From JANNHK01 sp034408875 (GTDB taxonomy: Bacteria > Actinomycetota > Acidimicrobiia > IMCC26256 > PALSA-610): a DNA stretch of 10,525 nucleotides. The position numbers and the translations under genes were made by a program. Each line of letters starts with the position of its first letter. The first letter of the stretch is position 1. A model generated the notes under the pieces. That model searched no databases. It had not been told where the DNA came from and saw only the letters and a program-made list of their open reading frames with translations. Shown piece by piece: positions 1 through 7,417 of the stretch. The DNA lies in contig JAWXCJ010000171.1 of NCBI GenBank assembly GCA_034408875.1, forward strand, positions 1-10,525, read 5' to 3'.

Positions 1-327
1 GATGGCGAGCAGCGGTTCTTCGTGACGGTGCTCGGCGATCACCCATCGGGCGAGAAAGGTCAGCTCGGTGCGCAGGTCGACCTCGAACGCCGCGCCGTCC
101 ATGAGCACCGCAACGTGGTCGATCATCTCGACGTGGCGTTCGACTGCCGCGACCAGGAGCGCCTCCTTGCTCGGGAAGTGTTCGCCGAACGTGCCGGTGC
201 CGGCACCGGCCTCCGCCTCGATCTCGGGGATCGGTGTCTCGGCGATGCCCTGACGGGCGAACAGTTCGACTGCGCCGGCGATCAGCGCATTGCGTGTCGC
301 GCTGGTCGATTCCGCCCCCACGCTCAT
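1..327 (-). CDS. TetR/AcrR-family transcriptional regulator, N-terminal part (3' end beyond window)
   Basis: The minus strand reads open from an ATG at 327 to the window edge, giving 109 residues without a stop, so the C-terminal ligand-binding part lies outside. Residues about 10-60 match the TetR DNA-binding domain: a first helix (ALIAGAVELFARQG), a helix-turn-helix at about 32-51, and the family hallmark FPSKEALL at 51-58, which replaces the usual YxHFxSKEAL. The following helices begin the effector domain, which cannot be judged. The start is an ATG preceded by the purine-rich GGGGTGGTG; in-frame GTG codons just upstream (334-339) are alternatives. It is divergent from the thiolase gene with a perfect palindrome between them, so it probably represses itself and the thiolase. 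The ligand is unknown; an acyl-CoA is a reasonable guess from the neighbour only. Confidence 0.9.
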   Translation of the reverse strand, partial: MSVGAESTSATRNALIAGAVELFARQGIAETPIPEIEAEAGAGTGTFGEHFPSKEALLVAAVERHVEMIDHVAVLMDGAAFEVDLRTELTFLARWVIAEHRHEEPLLAI

Positions 328-377
328 GTCAGTCACCACCCCATGATGTGAGCCCGCCCGGGGCTGCGCAAGGCCGC

Positions 378-395
378 CCTGACACGCGTGTCAGG
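378..395. promoter_or_regulatory. Perfect 18-bp palindrome, probable TetR operator
   Basis: CCTGACACGCGTGTCAGG is an exact inverted repeat with no spacer, placed 50 bp upstream of the TetR ATG and 43 bp upstream of the thiolase ATG. TetR dimers commonly bind such sites in the divergent region beside their own gene. A TAATGT at 396-401, directly abutting the palindrome, could be a -10 box for the thiolase, in which case a bound dimer would block RNA polymerase. The palindrome and position are seen; binding is inferred. Confidence 0.75.
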
Positions 396-425
396 TAATG
401 TCGTCGGAGATTCCCATTCCGTGGC

Positions 426-432
426 GGAAGGA
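426..432 (+). promoter_or_regulatory. Ribosome binding site deciding the thiolase start
   Basis: GGAAGGA lies 6 nt before the ATG at 439. The frame is open further upstream to a GTG at 388, but that codon sits inside the operator palindrome and has no Shine-Dalgarno, and the residues from 439 (MGDAVIVAGARTAIG) are where thiolases normally begin. Confidence 0.8.
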
Positions 433-438
433 CATGTC

Positions 439-1617
439 ATGGGTGACGCCGTCATCGTTGCCGGCGCTCGTACCGCGATCGGCACCGCCCGCAAAGGCAC
501 GTTGGCCGACGTGAGCGCGTTCGACCTCGCCAAGTGGGCGGCCGGGGAAGCGTTGAAGCGCTCCGGAGTCCCCGGGGGTGACGTCGACGACCTCCACATG
601 GGCGAGGTCCTCCAAGGCGGCGGCGACATCGCCCGCTACGCGGCCATCGAACTGGGGCTCATCGAAGTCCCCGGCCTCGCGTACAACCGGCACTGCGCGT
701 CGGGCATGGCGCCGGTGCAGGGTGGGGCGGCCAGCATCATGGCCGGCATGGACAAGGTCGTCATCGCCGGCGGCGCCGAGTCGATCTCGACCTCGCCCTC
801 GTCGATGAAACGCCAACTCCCCGGCGACGAGATGGCGCCGTGGATGTCGCCCAGCCACCCGGCCACCGACGACGCACCCGCGTTCGACATGTCGATCACC
901 GTCGGGCACAACACCGCGTCGAAGATCGGCATCACGCGCGCCGACATGGACCAGTGGGCGTACACCACCCACCAGAACGCGATCAAGGCCATCGACGAGG
1001 GCCGCTTCGGCGAAGAGATCTTCCCGATCGAAGTGCCGATGCGCGACGGCACGATGAAGAAGTTCGACACCGACGAGCACCCGCGGCGCGAAACGACGCT
1101 CGAGAAGCTCGCGAGCCTGAACGTGCTGCACCCCGAGATCGACGGCTTCGGTATCACCGCGGGCAACTCGTCGGGGCTCAACGACGCGGGTGCCGCCCTC
1201 GTGCTCGTCGACAGTGAGTACGCCGAAGCGCACGGCTTGCGCCCACTGGCCAAGGTCGTGTCGTGGGCGTCGATGGGCCTCCAGCCGCGCGACACCGGTC
1301 TCGGTCCGATCGCCGCGATCCCGAAGGCGCTCGAACGGGCGGGCATGACGATCGGCGACATCGACCTCGCCGAGATCAACGAGGCGTTCTGCTCGGTGCC
1401 GATCGCGGCGTGTCGCGAACTCGGCCTCGACCCCGCCATCACCAACGTCAACGGCTCGGGCTGCTCACTCGGTCACCCGGTCGCCGCCACCGGCGCCCGC
1501 ATGATCATCACCACCATGTACGAACTGCGCCGCCGCGGTGGCGGCATCGGCCTCGCCAGCATGTGCGCGGGTGGCGGCATGGGTTCTGCGACGATCTTCG
1601 AGGTCTATGCCTCCTGA
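439..1617 (+). CDS. Thiolase family protein (acetyl-CoA C-acyltransferase)
   Basis: This is a complete 392-residue thiolase, the usual length of the family. Thiolases cleave 3-ketoacyl-CoA with CoA at the end of beta-oxidation, or condense two acetyl-CoA in reverse. The N-terminal VIVAGARTAIG begins the first half. The nucleophilic cysteine is C86 in NRHCASGM. Later motifs are GNSSGLNDAG at about 242-251, NEAF with N314, the GHP histidine H346 in NGSGCSLGHPVAATGAR, and the second active-site cysteine C376 in MCAGGGMG, so all catalytic elements are present and the enzyme should be active. The loop before C86 reads RHC rather than the more usual RQC/RVC. The start at 439 is set by a good ribosome binding site. 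A divergent TetR gene and a palindrome suggest control by an acyl-CoA-like signal. Whether it is degradative or biosynthetic cannot be told: no dehydrogenase, hydratase or CoA ligase partner is in view. Confidence 0.95.
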   Translation: MGDAVIVAGARTAIGTARKGTLADVSAFDLAKWAAGEALKRSGVPGGDVDDLHMGEVLQGGGDIARYAAIELGLIEVPGLAYNRHCASGMAPVQGGAASIMAGMDKVVIAGGAESISTSPSSMKRQLPGDEMAPWMSPSHPATDDAPAFDMSITVGHNTASKIGITRADMDQWAYTTHQNAIKAIDEGRFGEEIFPIEVPMRDGTMKKFDTDEHPRRETTLEKLASLNVLHPEIDGFGITAGNSSGLNDAGAALVLVDSEYAEAHGLRPLAKVVSWASMGLQPRDTGLGPIAAIPKALERAGMTIGDIDLAEINEAFCSVPIAACRELGLDPAITNVNGSGCSLGHPVAATGARMIITTMYELRRRGGGIGLASMCAGGGMGSATIFEVYAS

Positions 1618-1819
1618 GTTCGGGGCTCCCGACCTCGCCGACGATCTCGCACTCGCGCACCGCCTCGCCGACGCGTTCCTCGGCACGTACGCGTTCGTGC
1701 GCGCCAACCCGAAGTGGGCCGTGCTGCTCGACACCGAGACCGCGGTGTTCACCAACGGCCTCCTACACGACGCCGTGTTGGAACGGGTGCACGCGGTCGC
1801 TGCTACGCCAGGTTCCTGA
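1607..1819 (+). CDS. Small hypothetical protein, 70 residues
   Basis: An ATG at 1607 starts inside the last 11 bases of the thiolase gene, in a different frame, and the ORF runs to TGA at 1819. Translation begins MPPEFGAPDLADDLALAHRL and continues with a mixed helical-looking, mildly acidic sequence with no signal peptide or membrane segment. About 84% of its codons end in G or C, as in the real genes here, which supports coding. The 11-base overlap with the thiolase suggests translational coupling; GAGG at 1600-1603 is only 3 nt from the ATG, close for a Shine-Dalgarno. The 3' end overlaps the convergent glutamate dehydrogenase gene by 17 bp. The function is not recognised. The DDLALAHRLAD stretch faintly resembles the first helix of HisN-type phosphatases, but nothing after it fits, so that is probably chance. 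The frame is also open further upstream, to a GTG at 1538, but that part looks like a thiolase shadow. Confidence 0.6.
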   Translation: MPPEFGAPDLADDLALAHRLADAFLGTYAFVRANPKWAVLLDTETAVFTNGLLHDAVLERVHAVAATPGS

Positions 1820-4800
1820 TCTCGCGTAGCGCGACGGACAACGTCGCGAGGTCGAACACGCCGTGGGCGCGGATGTCGTCGAGCAGTGCGAGCACGCGGG
1901 CCAGGTTCGGTTGCGCGGTCTTGGCCCACGTGTCGAAGTCGCCGCCCGCCGTGAGCGCCGCCGCGGTGACCGCACGGTGCTCGCCTTCGATGTCGTCGCG
2001 GAGCGCACCCCGGGCCAGCGCCTGCCAGCGGTCGCCGCGCGGCAACTCCACGATGCGTTCGCGCAGCCAGTCGATCTGGAGCCGGTCGCCGACGATCGCC
2101 CACAATTCCGACACCTCGGTGACCGACCGCGACGCCGTCGCGGCGAGGTCGGTGATGTCGAGCGCGCAGTAGATCGTGTCGAGAATCCCGACTCCGCGCG
2201 CCAGTTGCTCGGGCACACCGCGCGCGGTGAGTGCCGCGACGTAATCGTCGGCGGCAACCAGGGTGCGGGCGACCTCGTCGATGCCCGGCTGGAAGAACGC
2301 CACCGTCTCGGCCGGCGCGAGGGGCCGGGCCCGGCGCCGCAACAACCACCGGCTCGACCGCTCGATGAGCCGCCGGCTCTCCAGGTACATCTCGGTCTGC
2401 ACGTCTGACGCGACGAGGTTGTCGAGTGCCTCGATGGTGTGCCAGAGGTCGGCCTGGCGGAACATCGTCCGGGCCGCTTCGTGGACACGGACGATGTCGT
2501 CGGCACCGGCGCCGGTCTCTTCGGCCAGGCGGAACGCGAGCGTGGTGCCGGCCCGGTTCACCAACCCGTTGACCAGCGCGGTCGTCACGATCTCGCGCCG
2601 CAGCGGATGCTCGGCGAGGCGGTCGGCGTAACGCTCCCGCAACGGCGTCGGGAAATACATGAGCAGTTCGCGTGCGAAGTCGGGGTCATCGGGGACCGAC
2701 GACTCGAGCACGTCGTCTTCGAGCGCCATCTTGGCGTACGCGAGCAGCACCGCGAGTTCCGGAACGGTGAGCCCGATGCCGGCATTGCGCCGGTCCGCGA
2801 GGGTCTCGTCGTCGGGGAGCCGTTCGACAGTCCGGTCGAGCTGGCCGGTGAGTTCGAGCGAACGAATGAACCGGGTGTGGACGTCGACCATGCCCGGAGC
2901 CTGCGCCCGCGCGTTCGCGAGAGCCCGGTTCTGGCGGTAGTTGTCGCGCAGGACGAGCGCGCCGACCTCGTCGGTCATCTCACGCAGCAGCGTGTTTCGC
3001 GCCTCGGTGGTGAGGGCGCCCGATGCCACGACCCGGTCGAGGAGCACCTTGATGTTGACTTCGTGGTCCGACGCGTCGACGCCCGCGCTGTTGTCGATGG
3101 CGTCGGTGTTGATATGCCCACCGGCGAGTGCGTACTCGACGCGGCCGCGTTGCGTGAGTCCGAGGTTGCCGCCTTCGGCGACGACGCGGCAGCGCAGGTC
3201 GGCACCGTCGACGCGCACGGAGTCGGAGGCCTTGTCGCCGACATCGGCGTGGCTTTCGCTGCGGGCTTTCACGTAGGTGCCGATCCCGCCGTTCCACAAG
3301 AGGTCGACGGGTGCGCGCAGGATGCCGCGGATCAGGTCGGTGGGGGTGAGGGCGGTGACGTCGGCGTCGAAGCCGAGTCGGGCGCGCACCTCCGGTGTGA
3401 TGGCGATCGACTTCGCCGACCGCGGATACACGCCACCGCCTTCGGAGAGCAGCGTCTTGTCGTAGTCGTCCCACGACGACCGGGGCACGTTGAACAGACG
3501 CTTGCGTTCGGCGAACGACATGGCGGCGGCGGGGTCGGGGTCGAGGAACACGTGGCGGTGGTCGAACGCGGCGACGAGGCGGATGTGTTGCGACAGGAGC
3601 ATGCCGTTGCCGAACACGTCGCCCGACATGTCGCCGATGCCGACGACGGTGAAGTCGGTCTCGGCCACGTTGACGCCGAGCTCGCGGAAGTGGCGCGTCA
3701 CCGACTCCCACGCGCCGCGGGCGGTGATGCCCATCTTCTTGTGGTCGTAGCCGACCGAACCGCCCGACGCGAATGCGTCGCCGAGCCAGAAGTCGCGCGC
3801 CACCGCGATCTCGTTCGCCACGTCGGAGAACGACGCGGTGCCCTTGTCGGCCGCGACGACCAGGTAGGGGTCGTCGCTGTCGTAACGCACGACGTCGTGG
3901 GGTGGGACGACGGTCCCGTCGACGAGGTTGTCGGTCACCTCGAGCAGCGCGGCGATGAAGATGCGGTAGCACGCTTCGACTTCGGCCATCAGCGCGGCCC
4001 GGTCAGACGCGGGTGGCGGGTTCTTGACGACGAAGCCGCCCTTGGCGCCGCCCGGCACGATGACGACGTTCTTCACCTTCTGGGCCTTCATGAGGCCGAG
4101 GACTTCGGTGCGGTAGTCCTCGCGGCGGTCCGACCAACGGATGCCACCGCGTGCGACTTTGCCCGCACGCAGGTGCACGCCCTCGACGCGCGGCGAGTAC
4201 ACGAACAACTCGAACATCGGGCGCGGCAACGGCATGTCGGGAACGCGCGTCGGGTCGAGCTTGATGACCAGCGTCGGCGACGGTTCGCCGGCATCGCCAA
4301 ACTGGTCGAGGGTTGGACGGAACCAGTTCGTGCGCAGCGTGGCGAGCACGAGCGCGAGCAGCGCGCGGAGGATGCGGTCTTCGTCGAGGCTCGTCACCGC
4401 GTCGAGCCGTTCGGTGATGCCGTCGACCAGGTGATCGGGGTCGCCCTGGCCCGCGGCCCACGGGTCGAGCCGCGTCAAAAACAGTTCGACCAGCGACCGG
4501 GCGACGTCGGGGTGCGCGACGAGCGTGTCCTCGATGTACGTCTGGCTGTAGACGGTGCCGATCTGGCGCAGGTACCGGCTGTACGCGCGCAGCAACGTGA
4601 CTTCGCGCCACGAGAGGCCGGCGCCGAGCACGAGCCGGTTGAACCCGTCGTCTTCGGCGTCGCCCCGGCCGACCGCGAGGAACGCTTCCTCGAACGTGCG
4701 TGCTGCCGCGGCGCTCGCAACCGCGCCCGGTGGGGCGTGTAACCGGAAGTGCTTGATCCAGCATCGATTCTCGGTCGCGGGAACGATGTCGAACGGCCGC

Positions 4801-6572
4801 TCGTCGTCGACGACGACACCCATGTTGGTGAGCCGGGGGAGGATGTCGGAGAGCGACGGTTGCGAGCCGACGCCGTACACCTTCAGCGCCAGATCGCCGC
4901 GCTCCTCGTCGAGCCGCACCGCGAGTGGCTCGTCGTCATCGAGGCGAACGAGGCGGTTGAGGTCGGCGAGTGCTTCGTCGGCTTCGAAGTCGTCCTGGTA
5001 CGCGCCGGGAAACGCGCCGCCCCACTCGCGCAACAGGTCGAGTCCGGTTTCCTCGCCGTGGGCGGCGACGAGCGCGTCGCGCAGGTCGTCGACCCAGGCG
5101 CGGGCCGCACGCGCGATGTGTGCTTCGAGGGTCGCGACGTCGACTGCGCGCGAGTCGCGCGGGTCGACGTGCAGCACGAAGTGGAGGCGGGCGAGCAGCG
5201 ACTCCGACAGCCGTGTGTTCCACTCGTGGCTTCGGGCGCCGAATGTCTCGGTCAGAATTGCGGCGACGCGTTCGCGGACCGGCGTCGTGTACCGGTCGCG
5301 CGGGAGGAACACGAGGCACGACACGAACCGCCCGAACGTTTCGCGGTGCACGAAGATCCGGACCCGCCGTCGCTCCTGGAGCTGCAGGATGCCGAGCGCG
5401 GTTTCGTACAGCGTCTCCTCGTCGACCCAGAACAGGTCGTCGCGGGGATACGTCTCGAGAATGGCGATGAGGTCCTTCTGGTCGTGGCTCGCGGGCTGGA
5501 AGCCGGCGCGGTCGACCACGGCGGCGACCTTGCGGCGCAGGACGGGCACGTCGATCGGGCTCAGGTTGTACGCGGTCGAGGTGAACAACCCGACGAACCG
5601 GTGCTCACCGACGACTTCGCCGTTCTCGCCGAACTTCCGCACGCCTACATAGTCGAGGTACGTCGGGCGGTGCACCGTCGACCGCCGGTTCGCTTTCGTG
5701 AGCACGAGAAGCTCGCGGTCGCGTGCGTGGGCGCGTACGTCGGGCGGGAGCTGCGCAAAGCTGCGCGACGCGCTCTCCGAGGCGTTGCGGAGCAGGCCGA
5801 GCGCGGTGCCCGGTATCGGGAGCAGCTCGTCGGCTTCGCCACGCGCCTTCAGTTCGTACTCTCGATAGCCCAAGAACGTGAAGTGCTGGTCACCCATCCA
5901 TTCGAGCAGCGCCCGGCCCTCACTGACATCGTCGGGGTCGATAGCGGGCGGGTGGTCGGCGAGCGCGTCGACCACCCGGCGGAGCTGGGCGAGCATCTTC
6001 AGCCAATCGCCGGTCGCGGCGCGGACGTCGGCCAGCACTCGCACCAGGTCCTCGCGAATCGACGCCAGCACGTGCGGCGTGGTTTCGCGGTCGATCTCGA
6101 CGTGCACGAACGACTCGGCCCGCACCTCCGTCCCGCGGGCGTCGCCCGCCATTCCCGTGAGGGTGCCGTTCTCGTCGCGCGTGACCCGCATCACCGGGTG
6201 CACGACGAGGTGGACGCCGAGGCCGTGGCGGGCGAGTTCCATCGTGACCGAGTCGACGAGGAACGGCATGTCGTCGTTCACGATCTCGACGACCGTGTGC
6301 GGCGCGTCGGGGGGCGACTCGATCGACACGATCGGTGTCGCGCGGGGCCGTGCCTTGGCCAGGCGCCAGTGCCCGGTCGCGACTCGGGCCAGGTACGCGG
6401 CCGACCGAGTGAGCAGGTCGTCGTCGGGAACCTGGGTGAAGTAGCGGCCGACGAAGGCGTCGATACCCGGCGGATCCGCGGGTTCGGCCGCGGCGCCGGC
6501 GCGGGCCATGACGTCGGTGAGTAGTTCGGCGCGAGCGGAACTCGGACGCGCGTCGGGCACGATTCGGACCAT
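1803..6572 (-). CDS. gdh: NAD-specific glutamate dehydrogenase, large (~180 kDa) class
   Basis: This 1589-residue protein belongs to the large bacterial NAD-GDH class (about 1600 residues, as in mycobacteria and Streptomyces). It oxidises L-glutamate with NAD+ to 2-oxoglutarate and ammonium, mainly in glutamate catabolism. The N-terminal ~700 residues are the regulatory region typical of the class, with ACT-like segments (for example VNDDMPFLVDSV at 98-109 and LVVHPVMRV at 122-130). The catalytic core follows: RAGKVARGGIRWSDRREDYR at 802-821, PGGAKGGF at 840-847 with K844, ADKGTASFSD at 908-917 with K910, a dinucleotide-binding GIGDMSGDVFGNG at 978-990, NGGIGTYVKA at 1094-1103 and DNSAGVDASDHEVNIK at 1160-1175. 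The rest is the helical C-terminal region. The ATG at 6572 is preceded by GGGAAGGG on the coding strand. The frame is intact with no lesion. It stands alone, divergent from hisN by 47 bp. In mycobacteria this enzyme is inhibited by the FHA protein GarA; no garA or kinase gene lies in this window. Confidence 0.97.
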   Translation of the reverse strand: MVRIVPDARPSSARAELLTDVMARAGAAAEPADPPGIDAFVGRYFTQVPDDDLLTRSAAYLARVATGHWRLAKARPRATPIVSIESPPDAPHTVVEIVNDDMPFLVDSVTMELARHGLGVHLVVHPVMRVTRDENGTLTGMAGDARGTEVRAESFVHVEIDRETTPHVLASIREDLVRVLADVRAATGDWLKMLAQLRRVVDALADHPPAIDPDDVSEGRALLEWMGDQHFTFLGYREYELKARGEADELLPIPGTALGLLRNASESASRSFAQLPPDVRAHARDRELLVLTKANRRSTVHRPTYLDYVGVRKFGENGEVVGEHRFVGLFTSTAYNLSPIDVPVLRRKVAAVVDRAGFQPASHDQKDLIAILETYPRDDLFWVDEETLYETALGILQLQERRRVRIFVHRETFGRFVSCLVFLPRDRYTTPVRERVAAILTETFGARSHEWNTRLSESLLARLHFVLHVDPRDSRAVDVATLEAHIARAARAWVDDLRDALVAAHGEETGLDLLREWGGAFPGAYQDDFEADEALADLNRLVRLDDDEPLAVRLDEERGDLALKVYGVGSQPSLSDILPRLTNMGVVVDDERPFDIVPATENRCWIKHFRLHAPPGAVASAAAARTFEEAFLAVGRGDAEDDGFNRLVLGAGLSWREVTLLRAYSRYLRQIGTVYSQTYIEDTLVAHPDVARSLVELFLTRLDPWAAGQGDPDHLVDGITERLDAVTSLDEDRILRALLALVLATLRTNWFRPTLDQFGDAGEPSPTLVIKLDPTRVPDMPLPRPMFELFVYSPRVEGVHLRAGKVARGGIRWSDRREDYRTEVLGLMKAQKVKNVVIVPGGAKGGFVVKNPPPASDRAALMAEVEACYRIFIAALLEVTDNLVDGTVVPPHDVVRYDSDDPYLVVAADKGTASFSDVANEIAVARDFWLGDAFASGGSVGYDHKKMGITARGAWESVTRHFRELGVNVAETDFTVVGIGDMSGDVFGNGMLLSQHIRLVAAFDHRHVFLDPDPAAAMSFAERKRLFNVPRSSWDDYDKTLLSEGGGVYPRSAKSIAITPEVRARLGFDADVTALTPTDLIRGILRAPVDLLWNGGIGTYVKARSESHADVGDKASDSVRVDGADLRCRVVAEGGNLGLTQRGRVEYALAGGHINTDAIDNSAGVDASDHEVNIKVLLDRVVASGALTTEARNTLLREMTDEVGALVLRDNYRQNRALANARAQAPGMVDVHTRFIRSLELTGQLDRTVERLPDDETLADRRNAGIGLTVPELAVLLAYAKMALEDDVLESSVPDDPDFARELLMYFPTPLRERYADRLAEHPLRREIVTTALVNGLVNRAGTTLAFRLAEETGAGADDIVRVHEAARTMFRQADLWHTIEALDNLVASDVQTEMYLESRRLIERSSRWLLRRRARPLAPAETVAFFQPGIDEVARTLVAADDYVAALTARGVPEQLARGVGILDTIYCALDITDLAATASRSVTEVSELWAIVGDRLQIDWLRERIVELPRGDRWQALARGALRDDIEGEHRAVTAAALTAGGDFDTWAKTAQPNLARVLALLDDIRAHGVFDLATLSVALREIRNLA

Positions 6573-6573
6573 A

Positions 6574-6581
6574 CCCTTCCC
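6574..6581 (-). promoter_or_regulatory. Ribosome binding site of the glutamate dehydrogenase gene
   Basis: On the minus strand GGGAAGGG precedes the ATG at 6572 by a single base, or by about 5 nt if the 5' AGGGA part is the core. It supports the assigned start against a GTG four codons downstream. Confidence 0.55.
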
Positions 6582-6607
6582 TATCGGCAGGTCCGCGGCG
6601 TTCCTCG

Positions 6608-6613
6608 TACGCT
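6608..6613 (+). promoter_or_regulatory. Probable -10 box for a leaderless hisN transcript
   Basis: TACGCT matches the actinobacterial TANNNT -10 pattern and ends 6 nt before the hisN ATG at 6620. No Shine-Dalgarno is visible upstream of that ATG. Together these suggest that transcription starts at or next to the A of the ATG. No clear -35 is visible. The whole gap to the divergent gdh gene is 47 bp (6573-6619), so the gdh promoter probably lies within the 5' end of hisN. Confidence 0.5.
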
Positions 6614-6619
6614 GCCGAG

Positions 6620-7417
6620 ATGGCCGCCGCAGACGACGTCGAAGCCCACCTGGCCCTGGCTCTGGAGCTGGCCGATCTCGCCGACGGCATCACCGTCCCC
6701 CGCTTCCGGGCCGTCGACCTGCAGGTCTCGACCAAGCCGGACCTGACGCCGGTGTCCGAGGCCGACCAGGCCGTCGAGCGTGGGCTGCGGGCCCGTATCG
6801 CCGAGGTGACCAGTCACACGTTCGTCGGCGAGGAATTCGGCGTCACCGCGGCCTCGTCCGATGTGGACGGTGAGTACCGCTGGATCGTCGACCCGATCGA
6901 CGGCACCAAGAACTACGTACGCGGCGTGCCGATCTGGGCGACCCTCATCGGGCTCGAACACGCGGGCCGCATGGTCGTCGGCGTCGTCTCGGCCCCGGCG
7001 CTGCACACCCGGTGGTGGGCGGGGCGCGGCCTCGGCGCGTTTCGCAACGGTGAGCGCATCCGTGCGTCGTCGGTCGCGACGCTCGCCGATGCGCACGTGT
7101 CGTTCGCGTGGGACGGCTCCGACAACTTCGAGCCGGGCGGGATCGGGCCGCGATTGCTCGCACTCTCGCAACGCTGCCGGCGCACCCGCGGTCTCGGCGA
7201 CTTCTGGCAGCACATGCTCGTCGCCGAAGGCGCGTTCGACATCGCGATCGACCCCGTGGTCGCGCTCTGGGATATCGCCGCGCTGGTCCCGATCATCGAA
7301 GAGGCCGGGGGCCGGTGGAGCTCGCTCCACGGACACCCCGACCTCGACGGTGGAAGTTTCGTGACGACGAACGGCCGTGTGCACGACGCCGTCGTCACCG
7401 CGTTGGGGTCTCCCTAG
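6620..7417 (+). CDS. hisN: Histidinol-phosphatase, inositol monophosphatase family (HisN)
   Basis: A 265-residue cytoplasmic Mg2+-dependent phosphatase that should remove the phosphate of L-histidinol phosphate, the penultimate stage of histidine synthesis in actinobacteria. IMPase-fold metal ligands are all visible: E71 in GEEFG, D91 and D94 in the VDPIDGT motif (90-96), and D218 in ALWDIAAL. The sequence around the DPIDGT motif (KNYVRGVPIWATLIGL, 97-112) and TKPDLTPVSEADQAVE near the N-terminus (38-53) are typical of HisN rather than of SuhB or CysQ. Length fits the family (about 260). The gene has no ribosome binding site but has a TANNNT box just before the ATG, so a leaderless mRNA is likely. 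It is separate from any other his gene in view. Its TAG stop shares the CTAG tetramer with the convergent RTX gene. The less likely alternative is a general inositol-phosphate or sugar-phosphate phosphatase. Confidence 0.88.
   Translation: MAAADDVEAHLALALELADLADGITVPRFRAVDLQVSTKPDLTPVSEADQAVERGLRARIAEVTSHTFVGEEFGVTAASSDVDGEYRWIVDPIDGTKNYVRGVPIWATLIGLEHAGRMVVGVVSAPALHTRWWAGRGLGAFRNGERIRASSVATLADAHVSFAWDGSDNFEPGGIGPRLLALSQRCRRTRGLGDFWQHMLVAEGAFDIAIDPVVALWDIAALVPIIEEAGGRWSSLHGHPDLDGGSFVTTNGRVHDAVVTALGSP
7414..7417. other. CTAG serving as stop codon on both strands
   Basis: The self-complementary tetramer CTAG gives the plus-strand TAG of hisN (7415-7417) and the minus-strand TAG of the RTX gene (7416-7414). 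The two convergent genes therefore overlap by 4 bp with no room for a dedicated terminator between them. Confidence 0.9.

Noticed and set aside
22..351. Plus-strand 109-codon frame at the window start
   Set aside because: It lies antisense to the TetR helix-turn-helix domain, which has recognisable family motifs on the minus strand.
388..438. Thiolase start at the GTG at 388
   Set aside because: That codon falls inside the 18-bp palindrome, has no ribosome binding site, and adds 17 residues not seen in thiolases; ATG at 439 has a good Shine-Dalgarno.
391..1451. Minus-strand frames of 280 and 271 codons opposite the thiolase
   Set aside because: They are shadows without motifs; the plus strand carries the complete thiolase with all catalytic residues.
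2439..6524. Very long plus-strand open frames (767 and 591 codons) antisense to glutamate dehydrogenase, in one frame broken by a single stop near 4740
   Set aside because: They are the mirror of a high-GC3 gene, where the antisense frame rarely meets stops. Translations are Arg/Val/Asp/His-rich with no family motifs, while the minus strand encodes a full, motif-complete enzyme.
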